Origin: JBDHAC01 sp039588215
Lineage (GTDB): Bacteria; Gemmatimonadota; Gemmatimonadetes; Palauibacterales; Palauibacteraceae
Direction of reading: 5' to 3'
Assembly: GCA_039588215.1 (NCBI GenBank)
Contig: JBDHAD010000004.1
Location: forward strand, 1-64,000
Length of the DNA stretch: 64,000 nt
The position numbers were made by a program, and so were the translations under genes. The notes below the pieces were generated by a model that ran no database searches, had not been told where the DNA came from, and saw nothing but the letters and a program-made list of their open reading frames with translations. This document shows, one piece after another, positions 50,726 through 59,348 of the stretch (position 1 is its first letter; each line of letters opens with the position of its first letter).

Positions 50726-53086
50726 ATGAAGCCACGTATGCTCCGTCACATGTTGACTGCCGAAGCGTTCCTTTTGGTCGCCGCCACGGTGACCGGGTGC
50801 TCGATTCCCGACGCCAGGTCGGCCAACGCCTCTCGCTATGTGGACTGGGACACCCTGGCCGCCTCGGTCACGATCTACCGCGATGCGTTCGGGGTCCCGC
50901 ACATCTACGGGCCCACGGACGCGAGCGTGATCTTCGGTGAGGCGTACGCCGAGGCGGAGGACAACTGGTGGCAGGTCGAGGACAACTTCGTACGCTCGAT
51001 AGGGCGCGCGTCGGAGTTGTACGGCGAGGAGACCCTGCTCGACGACTACCTCGCGCGCGCGATGGAAATCCCGCGTCTGTCACGTGAGGAATACGAGGAA
51101 GCGCCCGATGAGATGCGCTCGCTGTACGACGCGTATGCCGAGGGCTTCAGCCATTACCTGGAGAAGCATCCGGGCGTGGAGCGCCGGTTGCTGGAACGCG
51201 TGGAACCGTGGTACGCGATCGCCCTGCTGCGCTTCAAGTATCACCACAACGAGTACATCGGATACGCCGGACTGCAACATGCGGACAGTCGGCGCCTCCT
51301 CGAGGGAGCCAGGGTGGAGGGCTCGGGCTCACCCGGACTGGACCCGGCAGGGCCCATCCCCGCCGGCCCAGCCTCCGCCGGGCCAGCCTCCGCCAGGCCA
51401 GCCTCCGCCGCTACACCTCGCCTCCAGAGCCGGGCCTTCCGGGACGATCCGACCCCGGGCGGCGAACGGCCGCTGGGCTCGAACGAGTGGGCCATCGCCG
51501 GTTCTCGCACCGCGAGCGGCGACCCGATGCTGCTCATCAATCCACACGTGCCGTTCTTCGGTCTTTCGCAGTACACCGAGGTCCACCTGCACAGCGAAGA
51601 GGGCCTCGTGTTCTCGGGCCTGTCCCGCTTCGGATTCATGTTTCCGTACATGGGGCATAACGAGCGGCTGGGGTGGGCCTACACCGACAACTACTCGGAT
51701 ATCGGAGACCTGTACGTCGAGACGATCGAGTGGCGCGAGGGGAGCCCGGTCTACCGCTACGGTGAAGAATGGCGCGACCTGACGGTGTGGACCGAGCCCA
51801 TCGGTGTGCGTTCGGAGGGTGAGGACGGCGGGGTAGAGGAGCGCGAGTTCCGCTTCATAAAGACACACCACGGCCCGATTCTCGGGATCCGTGAGTTGGA
51901 TGCGGGAGATTTCCCGAGCGGATCGGAGTCTGCCGAGGGCCCTCGCCCGCTCGCCGTCCGGCTCACGATGCTGGAAGAGGGGGGCTGGTACGACCAGTGG
52001 TATGGGATGATGCGCGCCCGGACGCTGGACGAATGGCGCGCAGCCGTCGCCCGGCTGGCGGTCCCGTACCAGAACACCATGTACGCCGACGCAGATGGCA
52101 ACATCCACTACATCTACAACGCAGCCGTGCCTCGCCGATCTTTCGCGTATGACTGGTCCCGACCGGTGGACGGCAGCGATCCCGGCACGGAGTGGAACGG
52201 TTACCACACGCTGGATGAGCTCCCCCAGTATCTGAACCCGGCCACCGGGTATCTGCAGAACACGAACTCGAACCCGTTCACGGCCACCGACGGTCTCCCC
52301 GATGAGAGGGCGGCGTTCCCACCCTACATGGTCGGCAGCGAGACCGACAACGCACGCGCGCGGTCGTCGCGCCGGGTGCTCGGCGAGCTACAGGACGTCA
52401 CGCTTGACGACTTTGGGGGGGCGGTCCTGGACACGCGACTGACCGCGGCTGATGACCTGCTGCCCCCGCTATTGGAAGAGTTTCGGCAACTGGAGCAGAC
52501 GCGCCCCGCGCGCGCGAATCTTGTACGGGGGCCCGTGGAGGAGCTCGAGGCATGGGATCGCGAGGCCACGATCGAGTCGATCGCCACGACCCTCTTCGTA
52601 CGGTGGGCAGAGATGTGGGATCGCGCGGAAGAACGATTGCAGGAGCAGCCATGGCCGAGGATCACGGCGCTAGCTGCCGTGCTGGACCGACTCGAGAGGG
52701 ACTGGGAGACCTGGCGCGTCCCGTGGGGCGACCTCAACCGGTTGCAGCGACCGGACGCGAGCGGCCGGACGCCGTTCGACGATGATCAACCCAGCCTGCC
52801 GGTCGCGGGGGCGCCGGGCTGGCTCGGCTCGGTATTCACGTACACGGTGCGACAGGCGCCGGGTGGGATACGCCGCTACGGCGTCCACGGGAACTCGTTC
52901 GTGAAGGTCGTGGAGTTTGGCCCCCAGGTTCGGGCCCGCTCGATCCTGACATTCGGTCAGAGCGGAGACCCCGGCTCCTCCCATTACTTCGACCAGGCGC
53001 CCCTGTATTCGCAGAAGCGATTCAAGCCGGCGTGGTTCTCTCGTGCGGAGGTCGAGGCGAACGCCGAGCGGGTCTATTCGCCATGA
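50726..53086 (+). CDS. Penicillin-acylase-family Ntn hydrolase (lipoprotein or exported)
   Basis: A 786-residue precursor of the penicillin G acylase/PvdQ family, which self-cleaves into alpha and beta subunits and hydrolyses amides. A lipobox-like VTGCS (Cys25) follows a signal helix. The alpha part has FGVPHIYGPTDASVIFGEAYAEAEDN-type sequence. A Pro/Ala-rich spacer with repeats (about 209-230) precedes the nucleophile Ser in RPLGSNEWAIAG, where the beta chain starts. Later INPHVP and the conserved Asn in YLQNTNSNP are seen. The substrate could be N-acyl-homoserine lactones, cyclic lipopeptides or beta-lactams; this cannot be told from sequence. The ATG at 50726 has a GAGGCG site. Confidence 0.9.
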   Translation: MKPRMLRHMLTAEAFLLVAATVTGCSIPDARSANASRYVDWDTLAASVTIYRDAFGVPHIYGPTDASVIFGEAYAEAEDNWWQVEDNFVRSIGRASELYGEETLLDDYLARAMEIPRLSREEYEEAPDEMRSLYDAYAEGFSHYLEKHPGVERRLLERVEPWYAIALLRFKYHHNEYIGYAGLQHADSRRLLEGARVEGSGSPGLDPAGPIPAGPASAGPASARPASAATPRLQSRAFRDDPTPGGERPLGSNEWAIAGSRTASGDPMLLINPHVPFFGLSQYTEVHLHSEEGLVFSGLSRFGFMFPYMGHNERLGWAYTDNYSDIGDLYVETIEWREGSPVYRYGEEWRDLTVWTEPIGVRSEGEDGGVEEREFRFIKTHHGPILGIRELDAGDFPSGSESAEGPRPLAVRLTMLEEGGWYDQWYGMMRARTLDEWRAAVARLAVPYQNTMYADADGNIHYIYNAAVPRRSFAYDWSRPVDGSDPGTEWNGYHTLDELPQYLNPATGYLQNTNSNPFTATDGLPDERAAFPPYMVGSETDNARARSSRRVLGELQDVTLDDFGGAVLDTRLTAADDLLPPLLEEFRQLEQTRPARANLVRGPVEELEAWDREATIESIATTLFVRWAEMWDRAEERLQEQPWPRITALAAVLDRLERDWETWRVPWGDLNRLQRPDASGRTPFDDDQPSLPVAGAPGWLGSVFTYTVRQAPGGIRRYGVHGNSFVKVVEFGPQVRARSILTFGQSGDPGSSHYFDQAPLYSQKRFKPAWFSRAEVEANAERVYSP
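51365..51409. repeat. Three 15-bp in-frame repeats in the acylase spacer
   Basis: Units GGCCCAGCCTCCGCC-like at 51365-51379, 51380-51394 and 51395-51409 encode AGPAS/ARPAS pentapeptides. They lie in the linker that is removed or left free on maturation, so length changes would be tolerated. Confidence 0.85.
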
Positions 53087-53409
53087 CCACGACCCCACGC
53101 ACCGTCGGAGGCGTCGTGGGACACGCAGTCGGTCGCGGGTTGGGAGGAGGAAGGCGGGACTCTGAGCCTTCGGCTCAAGATCGCACCCGAATCCGACGCG
53201 AGGCTCATGGAGTTGTCACGCCAAAACCCCCGTACTGAAGAGATCTTCGGCGACCGATCCGTGCGGTCGGATCACCCGATCGCGCGCCAGCTGACGATCC
53301 TCGTGGGTGAGATCGGAATCGGCTGGGCCACCCCCTTTTCCGAGCGGGACTGCGAGATGGCGCCCGGTGGGTCCTGGACCGGTCGCTAAAAGAGCTCTTC
53401 CGTGGCTAG
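53087..53409. other. Gene-free region between acylase and S41 peptidase genes
   Basis: About 320 bases between convergent genes. The frame of the acylase remains open for 100 codons after its stop (to 53389) and contains an ATG at 53207 giving 60 codons. The sequence matches nothing I know and has no ribosome site. No clear terminator is seen. Confidence 0.4.
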
Positions 53410-54984
53410 CTAACTCCCGATCAGGCGACGGGCCGCCTCTAGCTCCGCGTCGACGTCGTTCACCACGTCCTCGATCGTCGGTTGCACGTATACGTCGGGC
53501 GTGATCCCTGCATCTGGCTCTTCGGAGGGTAGGTAGTATCCGATCAGAGGGATGTCCGATTCGATGCCAGAGTTCGGGAGGCGCAGGAAGAAGAACTGCC
53601 CGCCATTGATTCCTCGTTGGCTGCCGCCGGTCTCTTGGCCAACGAGCGTGGCGAGACCGTGTCGCTGGAGTATGGACGCGAGCGTAAACGTCGCGGAGCT
53701 GTTCGCTGCCCCGACCAGCAGGAGAACGTGGCCGTCGAACGCGTCGGATCGCGGCTCGATCGTGCGCGCCTCGGCGTTCCGGTTGGCCCACGTGTAGTAA
53801 CCATCTGGGGTCTCGACGACCCGGTCGCCACGGCGCTTGAAGCTCTCATCCCACGTGTCCAGATAGGGTTCCAGCTCCGAAGGAACCTCACGATAACGGA
53901 GGAGCTCTCGCACCGGCTCGATACGGATCGGCTTCGACGTCAGGTACCCCCGTAAAACGTTGAGTACTGCGTTATCGCCCCCCTCGTTGCCTCGTACGTC
54001 GAGGATGAGGTTGCGGATGCCTCGCTCCTCCAGGTCGGTGAACGCTTCTCGGAGGAAGGTTCTCCAATCCAACTCCATCTTCCAGGTGACGAACGTTCCG
54101 ATCCTCAGGTGGGCCGACTGTGGGTCAAGGACTTCGTACCGCCAAAGATCATCGGGGTTTTCGGGTGCCGCGCTGGAGCGTTCGGCCAACCGCTCGCGAC
54201 GCTGAGCCCTCGTGAGCGCCCGCACCGTCCTCGACCCCACCGAAACGGAACCAGGAGTACGGACGCGGAGCTCGAACGTACCCTCATGCGGTGGAAAGAA
54301 AAGTGGGAAGTAGATGTCGAAGTACTCGTAGTCGCCGATCCCTGAGACTTGCAGCTGGTCGATCCGTTTGACGTCATTCGAGCCATCCGCGGCGACTACG
54401 GTGAGCAGACTGTCCAGCACCTCGGGTACACGAACGCCGTTGATCGAAAGGATCTCGGTTCCGCGGGGCAGGGGTGCTCGTTCGGAGGTAGCCTGGGTCA
54501 CGACCATCCGGCGATCGATCAGTCGAAACGTGAACGGCACCTTGTCGGCTCCTCCGAGCACCTCCTCCTTCACTCGATCCGATTGGTTCCAGAAGTTCGC
54601 GTACGTATGTCCGCAACGGATCTTGGCGAGAAGCCTGGAGAACTCGAGGTATGCCTCCGAGAGCGTCATCTCCACGTGGAGTCGGCGCTCCAGCGAGTCG
54701 AAATGCCCCTCCATCTCGAGGCTGTCCGAGTACCGGTACAGGCCCGGGTGCAGCTCCAGGTGGGCTCGCTTGAAGATCGCGAAATCCGCTTGAAGCTGGG
54801 CGACCGTAAGCACGGTTGGCGCACTCTGAGAGAGGTGGCTCGCAGTTGCACCACCGCTCGTTACCCGCGCTACCGAACCGCCGGCGACGGCTGGGCCGGC
54901 AAGCAGGACTGCTGCGATCGCGATAGCACCGGCTACCGGGCGGACCGTGGAGATCATGGACTGGAATCGAAGGGTGGCCCTCAT
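53410..54984 (-). CDS. S41-family C-terminal processing-type peptidase, exported
   Basis: A 524-residue serine peptidase of the S41 (tricorn core/CtpA) family. From ATG 54984 a signal peptide follows (about 1-35, ending AVAGG). An N-terminal helical region has FKRAHLELHPGLYRY, then a PDZ-like section (about 165-200, PRGTEILSINGVRVPEV). The S41 core has ILDVRGNEGGDN, VLLLVGAANSSATFTLA with the nucleophile Ser, and LVGQETGGSQRG. ATG 54957 is also possible. Neither start has a ribosome site. The frame is continuous upstream with a truncated acyl desaturase, so the product may be made as a fusion from 55377. The family cleaves C-termini or peptides in the periplasm. Confidence 0.85.
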   Translation of the reverse strand: MRATLRFQSMISTVRPVAGAIAIAAVLLAGPAVAGGSVARVTSGGATASHLSQSAPTVLTVAQLQADFAIFKRAHLELHPGLYRYSDSLEMEGHFDSLERRLHVEMTLSEAYLEFSRLLAKIRCGHTYANFWNQSDRVKEEVLGGADKVPFTFRLIDRRMVVTQATSERAPLPRGTEILSINGVRVPEVLDSLLTVVAADGSNDVKRIDQLQVSGIGDYEYFDIYFPLFFPPHEGTFELRVRTPGSVSVGSRTVRALTRAQRRERLAERSSAAPENPDDLWRYEVLDPQSAHLRIGTFVTWKMELDWRTFLREAFTDLEERGIRNLILDVRGNEGGDNAVLNVLRGYLTSKPIRIEPVRELLRYREVPSELEPYLDTWDESFKRRGDRVVETPDGYYTWANRNAEARTIEPRSDAFDGHVLLLVGAANSSATFTLASILQRHGLATLVGQETGGSQRGINGGQFFFLRLPNSGIESDIPLIGYYLPSEEPDAGITPDVYVQPTIEDVVNDVDAELEAARRLIGS

Positions 54985-55377
54985 CCGAAGAGCGCTCTCA
55001 GGCGGACCGAGTCCGGTGGAACGCGCGTCGTCGTCGTCGTCGGCGTGGCGATGGGGGAGCCGGTGGTGCGAGGCCCACCACAGCGGTCCGTTCTGTCCAG
55101 CACTCGCCCCCAGCCACGCGAGCGCCAACTGGAACGCCCGGCTGGTCTTGTAGGACCGGTGCGAGAAGAAGCGGTGGTAGCCACCGGTGATTCCGAACAG
55201 GCGAACCCAGAGCGTGAACAAACCGACGGCGACCGCCAACCAGCTCACACCTGCGAACAGGACCATGAGCGCCCCGAGATGCATCCCGGCGAATACCCAG
55301 TTGGCGAGGAGGTCGACCCGCTTATCATCTGACAGCGCGTCGGGATCTAGCTCGCTGTGACCGGCGGTCTCGATCAT
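54985..55377 (-). pseudogene. Truncated acyl-CoA/acyl-lipid desaturase, in frame with the S41 gene
   Basis: The 131 codons from ATG 55377 encode the N-terminal part of a delta-9-type membrane desaturase: two hydrophobic helices, histidine box 1 in GGYHRFFSHRSYKTS, and WWASHHR, then a damaged box 2 (LPHRHADDDDD instead of the expected HHRHSD-like pattern). The rest of the enzyme, including histidine box 3, is missing; a full protein would be about 300 residues or more. Without all three boxes it cannot hold the di-iron centre. Its ATG overlaps the preceding methyltransferase stop (ATGA), so it was the last gene of the lipid operon. The frame runs without a stop into the S41 peptidase. Confidence 0.8.
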
Positions 55378-56480
55378 ACTCGCGCTCCCGTCTCTTCCAA
55401 CGTGGTGGTGGTAGAGCCGGGGCGGTCCGAAGTCGGGTCGCTCGCGGGGGCGGGTTTCGAGAAGCGGTAATGTGCGACACCCCACTCCCCGCCGTCCCCG
55501 TACGCGAAGGTCTCCGCGACGGCGAGGAAGAACAGCCGCCAGCGCTGGAGCCAACGCCGGGCCTCCGAAGCGCCGTACGTGTCCGCGAAGATCTCGAGCA
55601 CGCTGCCCCGATTCGATTCGAGCCGGCGTAGCCACGCTTCGGCCGTTCGCGCGTAGTGCCTTCCGGGCACGAACCACTCGTCCTGTAGCCCCAGCGCGCC
55701 GCTGAACCTCGGCAGTAATTGGCGGCTGGGCATCAAGCCACCCGTGAAGAAGAGGCGCCCCATCCAGTCACCGGCTCCCTCGATCGAGAACCGGTAGGCC
55801 CGCTCGTGGTGACAGAAAACGTGCACGAACAGACACCCCCCGGGCCGCAGCCAGCGCGCGACCCTATCCATGAGCGCCTGGTAGTTGCTCATGTGCTCGA
55901 ACATCTCGACGGAGACAATCCGGTCGAAGCGAGCATCGCCCAGGTCGAGGTCGTTCACGTCCGCCGTTACCACGCGCACGTTCGCGAGGCCGAGCCGCCT
56001 AGCCTCTGCTTCGATGAAAGCCCGCTGCGAATGGGAATGCGATACGGCGGTGAAACGACTGCGTGGATACTTGCCTGCGGCGAACACTGTGAAGGCGCCC
56101 CAGCCGCACCCGAGGTCCAGGACATCCTGCGCATCTGCTAGTTGGGCACGCTTGCAGGTCAGTTCGAGCATCGCTTCCTCGGCCTCATCCAGCGTCACGG
56201 CGTCCGGGCCCCAGAACCCGCTCGAGTACTTACGCCAGCGCCCCAGCACCAACTGGAAGAACTCGGCCGGCACCTCGTAGTGCTGCTCGTTCGCCTCGAC
56301 GGGCGCGGCCGCGATCGGGCCGGTGCGTAGCGTGGCCTCATCGAGGGAGGGCTCGGTCCGGGTCTGCCTCAGGCGCCCCCGTATCAGCATGCGGATACCG
56401 GCACGGGCGAATCCGTCACCCAACAGGCCACGTTCGACTACGGCGATCACCCCCCGCGTCAGGACTCCGCGCCAGGTCAC
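55374..56480 (-). CDS. CFA-synthase-like SAM methyltransferase (second type)
   Basis: A 368-residue methyltransferase of the cyclopropane-fatty-acid-synthase-like class, distinct from the canonical Cfa upstream. Motifs: EQHYEVPAEFFQLVLGRW, SSGFWGP, the SAM site VLDLGCGWGAFTVFA, and IVSVEMFEHM with HVFCHHE. Members of this second type occur beside Cfa, DUF1295 and FAD oxidoreductase genes and methylate unsaturated acyl chains without closing a cyclopropane ring in the furan-fatty-acid pathway. That role is a hypothesis here. GTG 56480 overlaps the DUF1295 stop (GTGA) and follows a GGAGGA site. Its own stop overlaps the desaturase start. Confidence 0.85.
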   Translation of the reverse strand: MTWRGVLTRGVIAVVERGLLGDGFARAGIRMLIRGRLRQTRTEPSLDEATLRTGPIAAAPVEANEQHYEVPAEFFQLVLGRWRKYSSGFWGPDAVTLDEAEEAMLELTCKRAQLADAQDVLDLGCGWGAFTVFAAGKYPRSRFTAVSHSHSQRAFIEAEARRLGLANVRVVTADVNDLDLGDARFDRIVSVEMFEHMSNYQALMDRVARWLRPGGCLFVHVFCHHERAYRFSIEGAGDWMGRLFFTGGLMPSRQLLPRFSGALGLQDEWFVPGRHYARTAEAWLRRLESNRGSVLEIFADTYGASEARRWLQRWRLFFLAVAETFAYGDGGEWGVAHYRFSKPAPASDPTSDRPGSTTTTLEETGARV

Positions 56481-57268
56481 GCTTCCTCCGAGGGGAACCA
56501 TGGGAAGAACGCGCTCGTCGTGCGCTGATACCGGCGATACTCTTCGCCCCGGCTCGCCACGGCGCGTCTCTCGATGGGAGGGATCCCGGTGACGAACAGG
56601 ATCACGCTCAACATGAGCACGGGCGCGAGCACCATCACCGGCAGGAGCGGCGAGCCGATGGCGATCGGGATGTACGCCAGCCAGTGGAGCCACTCGAAGA
56701 AGTAGTTGGGGTGCCGTGAGTACCTCCAGAGTCCTACCTGACACACTCGCCCGCTGTTCGCCGGGTCTTCGCGGAAGCGGGACAGCTGACGATCCGCCAG
56801 CGACTCGCCGGAGATCGAGATGACCCAGACCAGCAGTCCGAGTCCGTCCCACAACCGCAGGGCGGCCGTAGGCGTCAGCATGGCGACCAGGAAATGGACC
56901 GAGAGCAAGGCGACCAGCAGGCCCTGGAACTGAAAGAACACGAAGAAGCGGCCCTGCGCCGCCAGACCCCACTTCGCTCGCAGATCCTTGTAGCGGCCGT
57001 CCTCACCCGACACGAGCACGCGCTTCAGCAGCAGGTAGGTGGCCAGGCGGCCGGCCCAGATCGCCGCCATCGCCGCCACGAGCCAGCGGCGAGCCGCGAG
57101 CCCATCGGGGATTGTGAACGCGTAGAAGATGGCGGCCCCGCCGAGGCCCGCGGTCCAACCCAGGTCGACCACGTCCGCTTCGAGAAGCCGACGTTGGACC
57201 AGCCATAGACCCGTCATCACGACAGACATCACCAGCGCAACGAGTACGATGGCCACTACCGGGTTCAT
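56477..57268 (-). CDS. DUF1295 / steroid 5-alpha-reductase-like membrane protein
   Basis: A 263-residue polytopic membrane protein of the DUF1295 family, related to steroid 5-alpha reductases and isoprenylcysteine methyltransferases. It has about six helices and the conserved C-terminal cofactor-type segment GLWRYSRHPNYFFEW, then GIPPIERR and RGEEYRRYQRTTSAFFPWFP. These motifs suggest NADPH-dependent reduction of a lipid double bond. The ATG overlaps the Cfa stop (ATGA), and its stop overlaps the next start. It is a typical member of the Cfa/DUF1365/FAD-oxidoreductase cluster. Confidence 0.88.
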   Translation of the reverse strand: MNPVVAIVLVALVMSVVMTGLWLVQRRLLEADVVDLGWTAGLGGAAIFYAFTIPDGLAARRWLVAAMAAIWAGRLATYLLLKRVLVSGEDGRYKDLRAKWGLAAQGRFFVFFQFQGLLVALLSVHFLVAMLTPTAALRLWDGLGLLVWVISISGESLADRQLSRFREDPANSGRVCQVGLWRYSRHPNYFFEWLHWLAYIPIAIGSPLLPVMVLAPVLMLSVILFVTGIPPIERRAVASRGEEYRRYQRTTSAFFPWFPSEEA

Positions 57269-58566
57269 GCCCGCCCCTCCGCCGGCCGGTTCAACTCGAG
57301 CTGTAGATCCGCGATGTACCGGGCCCGGAAGGCCGCCTCGCAATAGGCGAAGTAGTATTCCCACCGGCGCACGAAGGTGTCATCGAAGCCGAGCGCGTTG
57401 GCTTGCGGGCGCACCTCCAACAATCGCTCGCGCCAGCGGGCGAGCGTAGGGCCGTAGTGCTCCGCGATATCCTCGAGCTCGCTCACAATGAGCCCGGTCC
57501 GTCTGCGCAGCGCACGGCGCATGGCGCCCAACGAGGGCAGATGCGCGCCCGGAAAGATGAACTTCTGGATGTAGTCGGGACGAAGCCGATACCGGCCGTA
57601 CCGCTCGTCGGGGATCGTGATCACCTGCACCACCGCGCGCCCGCCCGGTGCCAGCATGCGGTCACACACCTCGAAGAAGCGCGGCAGATAGCGGTGTCCG
57701 ACCGCCTCGAGCATTTCGATCGAAACGATTCGGTCGAAGCGGCCGTTACGCGAACCACCCTCGCGCGAGACACTGTCGAGCGAACGGTAGTCGCGGAGCT
57801 CGATCGAGACTCGATCGTCCAGTCCGGCCCGCCGGATGCGCTCACGAGCATAGCTCGCTTGCGCCTCCGAGATCGTGATGCCCGTCACGCGGCAACCGAA
57901 ATCGCGCGCGGCCACCTCCGCGAACCCCCCCCAACCGCAACCGATCTCGAGCACGTGTAAGCCCGGCCGGAGTTCAGCCTTGCTCGCGACGCGCCGGTAC
58001 TTGGCCAGCTGGGCCTCCTCGAGGTCCTGCCCGGGTTCCTCGAAGACCGCACACGAGTAAGTCATCGAGGGGTCGAGAAACAGCTCGAAGAACTCGTTTC
58101 CGAGATCGTAGTGCGCCTCGATGTTCCGTCGCGCGCGGGATCGCGTGTTCCTGCGCATCTGGTGTCCGACCCACGCTCCGATCGCGCCGATCCAGAACAA
58201 CGGACTGCCCCGCTTCAGACGTCCTCGATTCAGGATCCCGAGCCGGACCGCGTCTACGAGCGAGTCAGTGGACCACTCACCCCGGATGTACGCCTCGCCC
58301 GCCCCCGTCTCGCCATCGAGAAGCATTCGGCGAAAGAACCGGGGATCTTGAACGTCGATCCGAACCTGCGGGCCGGACTCGGCACCCTCGAAAAGGCGCC
58401 TGGTACCGTCGGGACACCGTATCTCCAACGTCCCGCGGTGCAGCCCCACGAGCGACCGAAACAGCGTCGCCCGCGCAATTCGATCCAGGGTGCTCCCCCG
58501 CGCGGATGGGGCCACACCCGCTCCGAGCGGCAAGGCCGTCGCGGAGGTCGTGCGCGAGCTGTTCAT
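57265..58566 (-). CDS. cfa: Cyclopropane-fatty-acyl-phospholipid synthase
   Basis: A 433-residue SAM-dependent enzyme that adds a methylene bridge to cis double bonds of membrane phospholipids. The N-terminal lipid-binding domain (about 25-140) precedes the catalytic part with AHYDLGNEFFELFLDPSMTYS, the SAM site VLEIGCGWGGFAEVAA, VSIEMLEAVGHRY with the catalytic Glu, and FIFPGAHLPS. The length suits the family. Its ATG overlaps the DUF1365 stop. Its place after the FAD oxidoreductase and DUF1365 genes matches clusters linked to singlet-oxygen response in alphaproteobacteria. Confidence 0.94.
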   Translation of the reverse strand: MNSSRTTSATALPLGAGVAPSARGSTLDRIARATLFRSLVGLHRGTLEIRCPDGTRRLFEGAESGPQVRIDVQDPRFFRRMLLDGETGAGEAYIRGEWSTDSLVDAVRLGILNRGRLKRGSPLFWIGAIGAWVGHQMRRNTRSRARRNIEAHYDLGNEFFELFLDPSMTYSCAVFEEPGQDLEEAQLAKYRRVASKAELRPGLHVLEIGCGWGGFAEVAARDFGCRVTGITISEAQASYARERIRRAGLDDRVSIELRDYRSLDSVSREGGSRNGRFDRIVSIEMLEAVGHRYLPRFFEVCDRMLAPGGRAVVQVITIPDERYGRYRLRPDYIQKFIFPGAHLPSLGAMRRALRRRTGLIVSELEDIAEHYGPTLARWRERLLEVRPQANALGFDDTFVRRWEYYFAYCEAAFRARYIADLQLELNRPAEGRA

Positions 58567-59348
58567 GCGGCCTCCAGGTCATTGGCCGGCGGCTCAGGCT
58601 TGCGAAACACCGGCACTCGTTTGAGCCACAGGCGGAGCGCCTGTCGGTGGATGAGATAGACCGTGCGCGCAGTCAGGTGCGGGTGCCGGAGGAGCACGTT
58701 CGCGAGCGATCGGTCGGTGAGCGATCGTCGCTCCAGGTTCAACGTCGCATCGAAGAACTTCTCGCCGCGCTCGAACTCGTCGATGTGGACCGTGAGGTGG
58801 TCCTCGGGTGGTGTGAGAATCCAGTCGTAACTGATGTCAACCATCGAGATGAAGGGGGATACGTGGAACACCTTGTCGCGCCGCGAGCGCACGGCTCGCC
58901 CACCCATCGGCTCGCCGTCATCGAGTAGGTAGCAATACGTCTCCCCGAACGTGTTGTTGACCTCGGCGACGACGAAGCGCAGGTCCCCGTTGGTATCGAG
59001 GCAGAAGAAGTATGACACCGGGTTGAACACGTACCCCAGCACACGGGGGTTCGTGAGCAGCAAAACGGGTCCATCCCCCAGTCGCTTCCCCCGCCTCGCG
59101 AGCCAACGCGACAGCTTCTCGCGTACCGGAACTGGAGCCGCCGGCCGGCCCATGTGGTCCGTGTCGTAGAATGCCGTCACGTTGGGTCGATTGTGACTGA
59201 GGAGCCGGAGCTCACGGTCGAGCTCCGGCAGCTCATCCAAATCGATGAGGAGCTGGTACAGGCCATACTGAAAGGCGTTGGGCTTGGGAGAGAGCCGCCG
59301 ATGACGGATGGTCCCGACGTACAGGCCGGAGCGGCGGAGCACGCTCAT
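58563..59348 (-). CDS. DUF1365 family protein
   Basis: A 261-residue DUF1365 protein, almost always encoded between an FAD oxidoreductase and Cfa. It shows the family start LYVGTIRHRRLSPKPNAFQY, VLGYVFNPVSYFFC, an asparagine/threonine-rich NTFGETYCYLL, and HVSPFISM. The biochemical role is not established; it is presumed to take part in modifying unsaturated phospholipid acyl chains. The ATG overlaps the oxidoreductase stop (ATGA), and its own stop overlaps cfa. Confidence 0.9.
   Translation of the reverse strand: MSVLRRSGLYVGTIRHRRLSPKPNAFQYGLYQLLIDLDELPELDRELRLLSHNRPNVTAFYDTDHMGRPAAPVPVREKLSRWLARRGKRLGDGPVLLLTNPRVLGYVFNPVSYFFCLDTNGDLRFVVAEVNNTFGETYCYLLDDGEPMGGRAVRSRRDKVFHVSPFISMVDISYDWILTPPEDHLTVHIDEFERGEKFFDATLNLERRSLTDRSLANVLLRHPHLTARTVYLIHRQALRLWLKRVPVFRKPEPPANDLEAA

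Noticed and set aside
53207..53389. 60-codon open frame after the acylase gene
   Set aside because: No ribosome site and no family resemblance. It merely continues the acylase frame after its stop.
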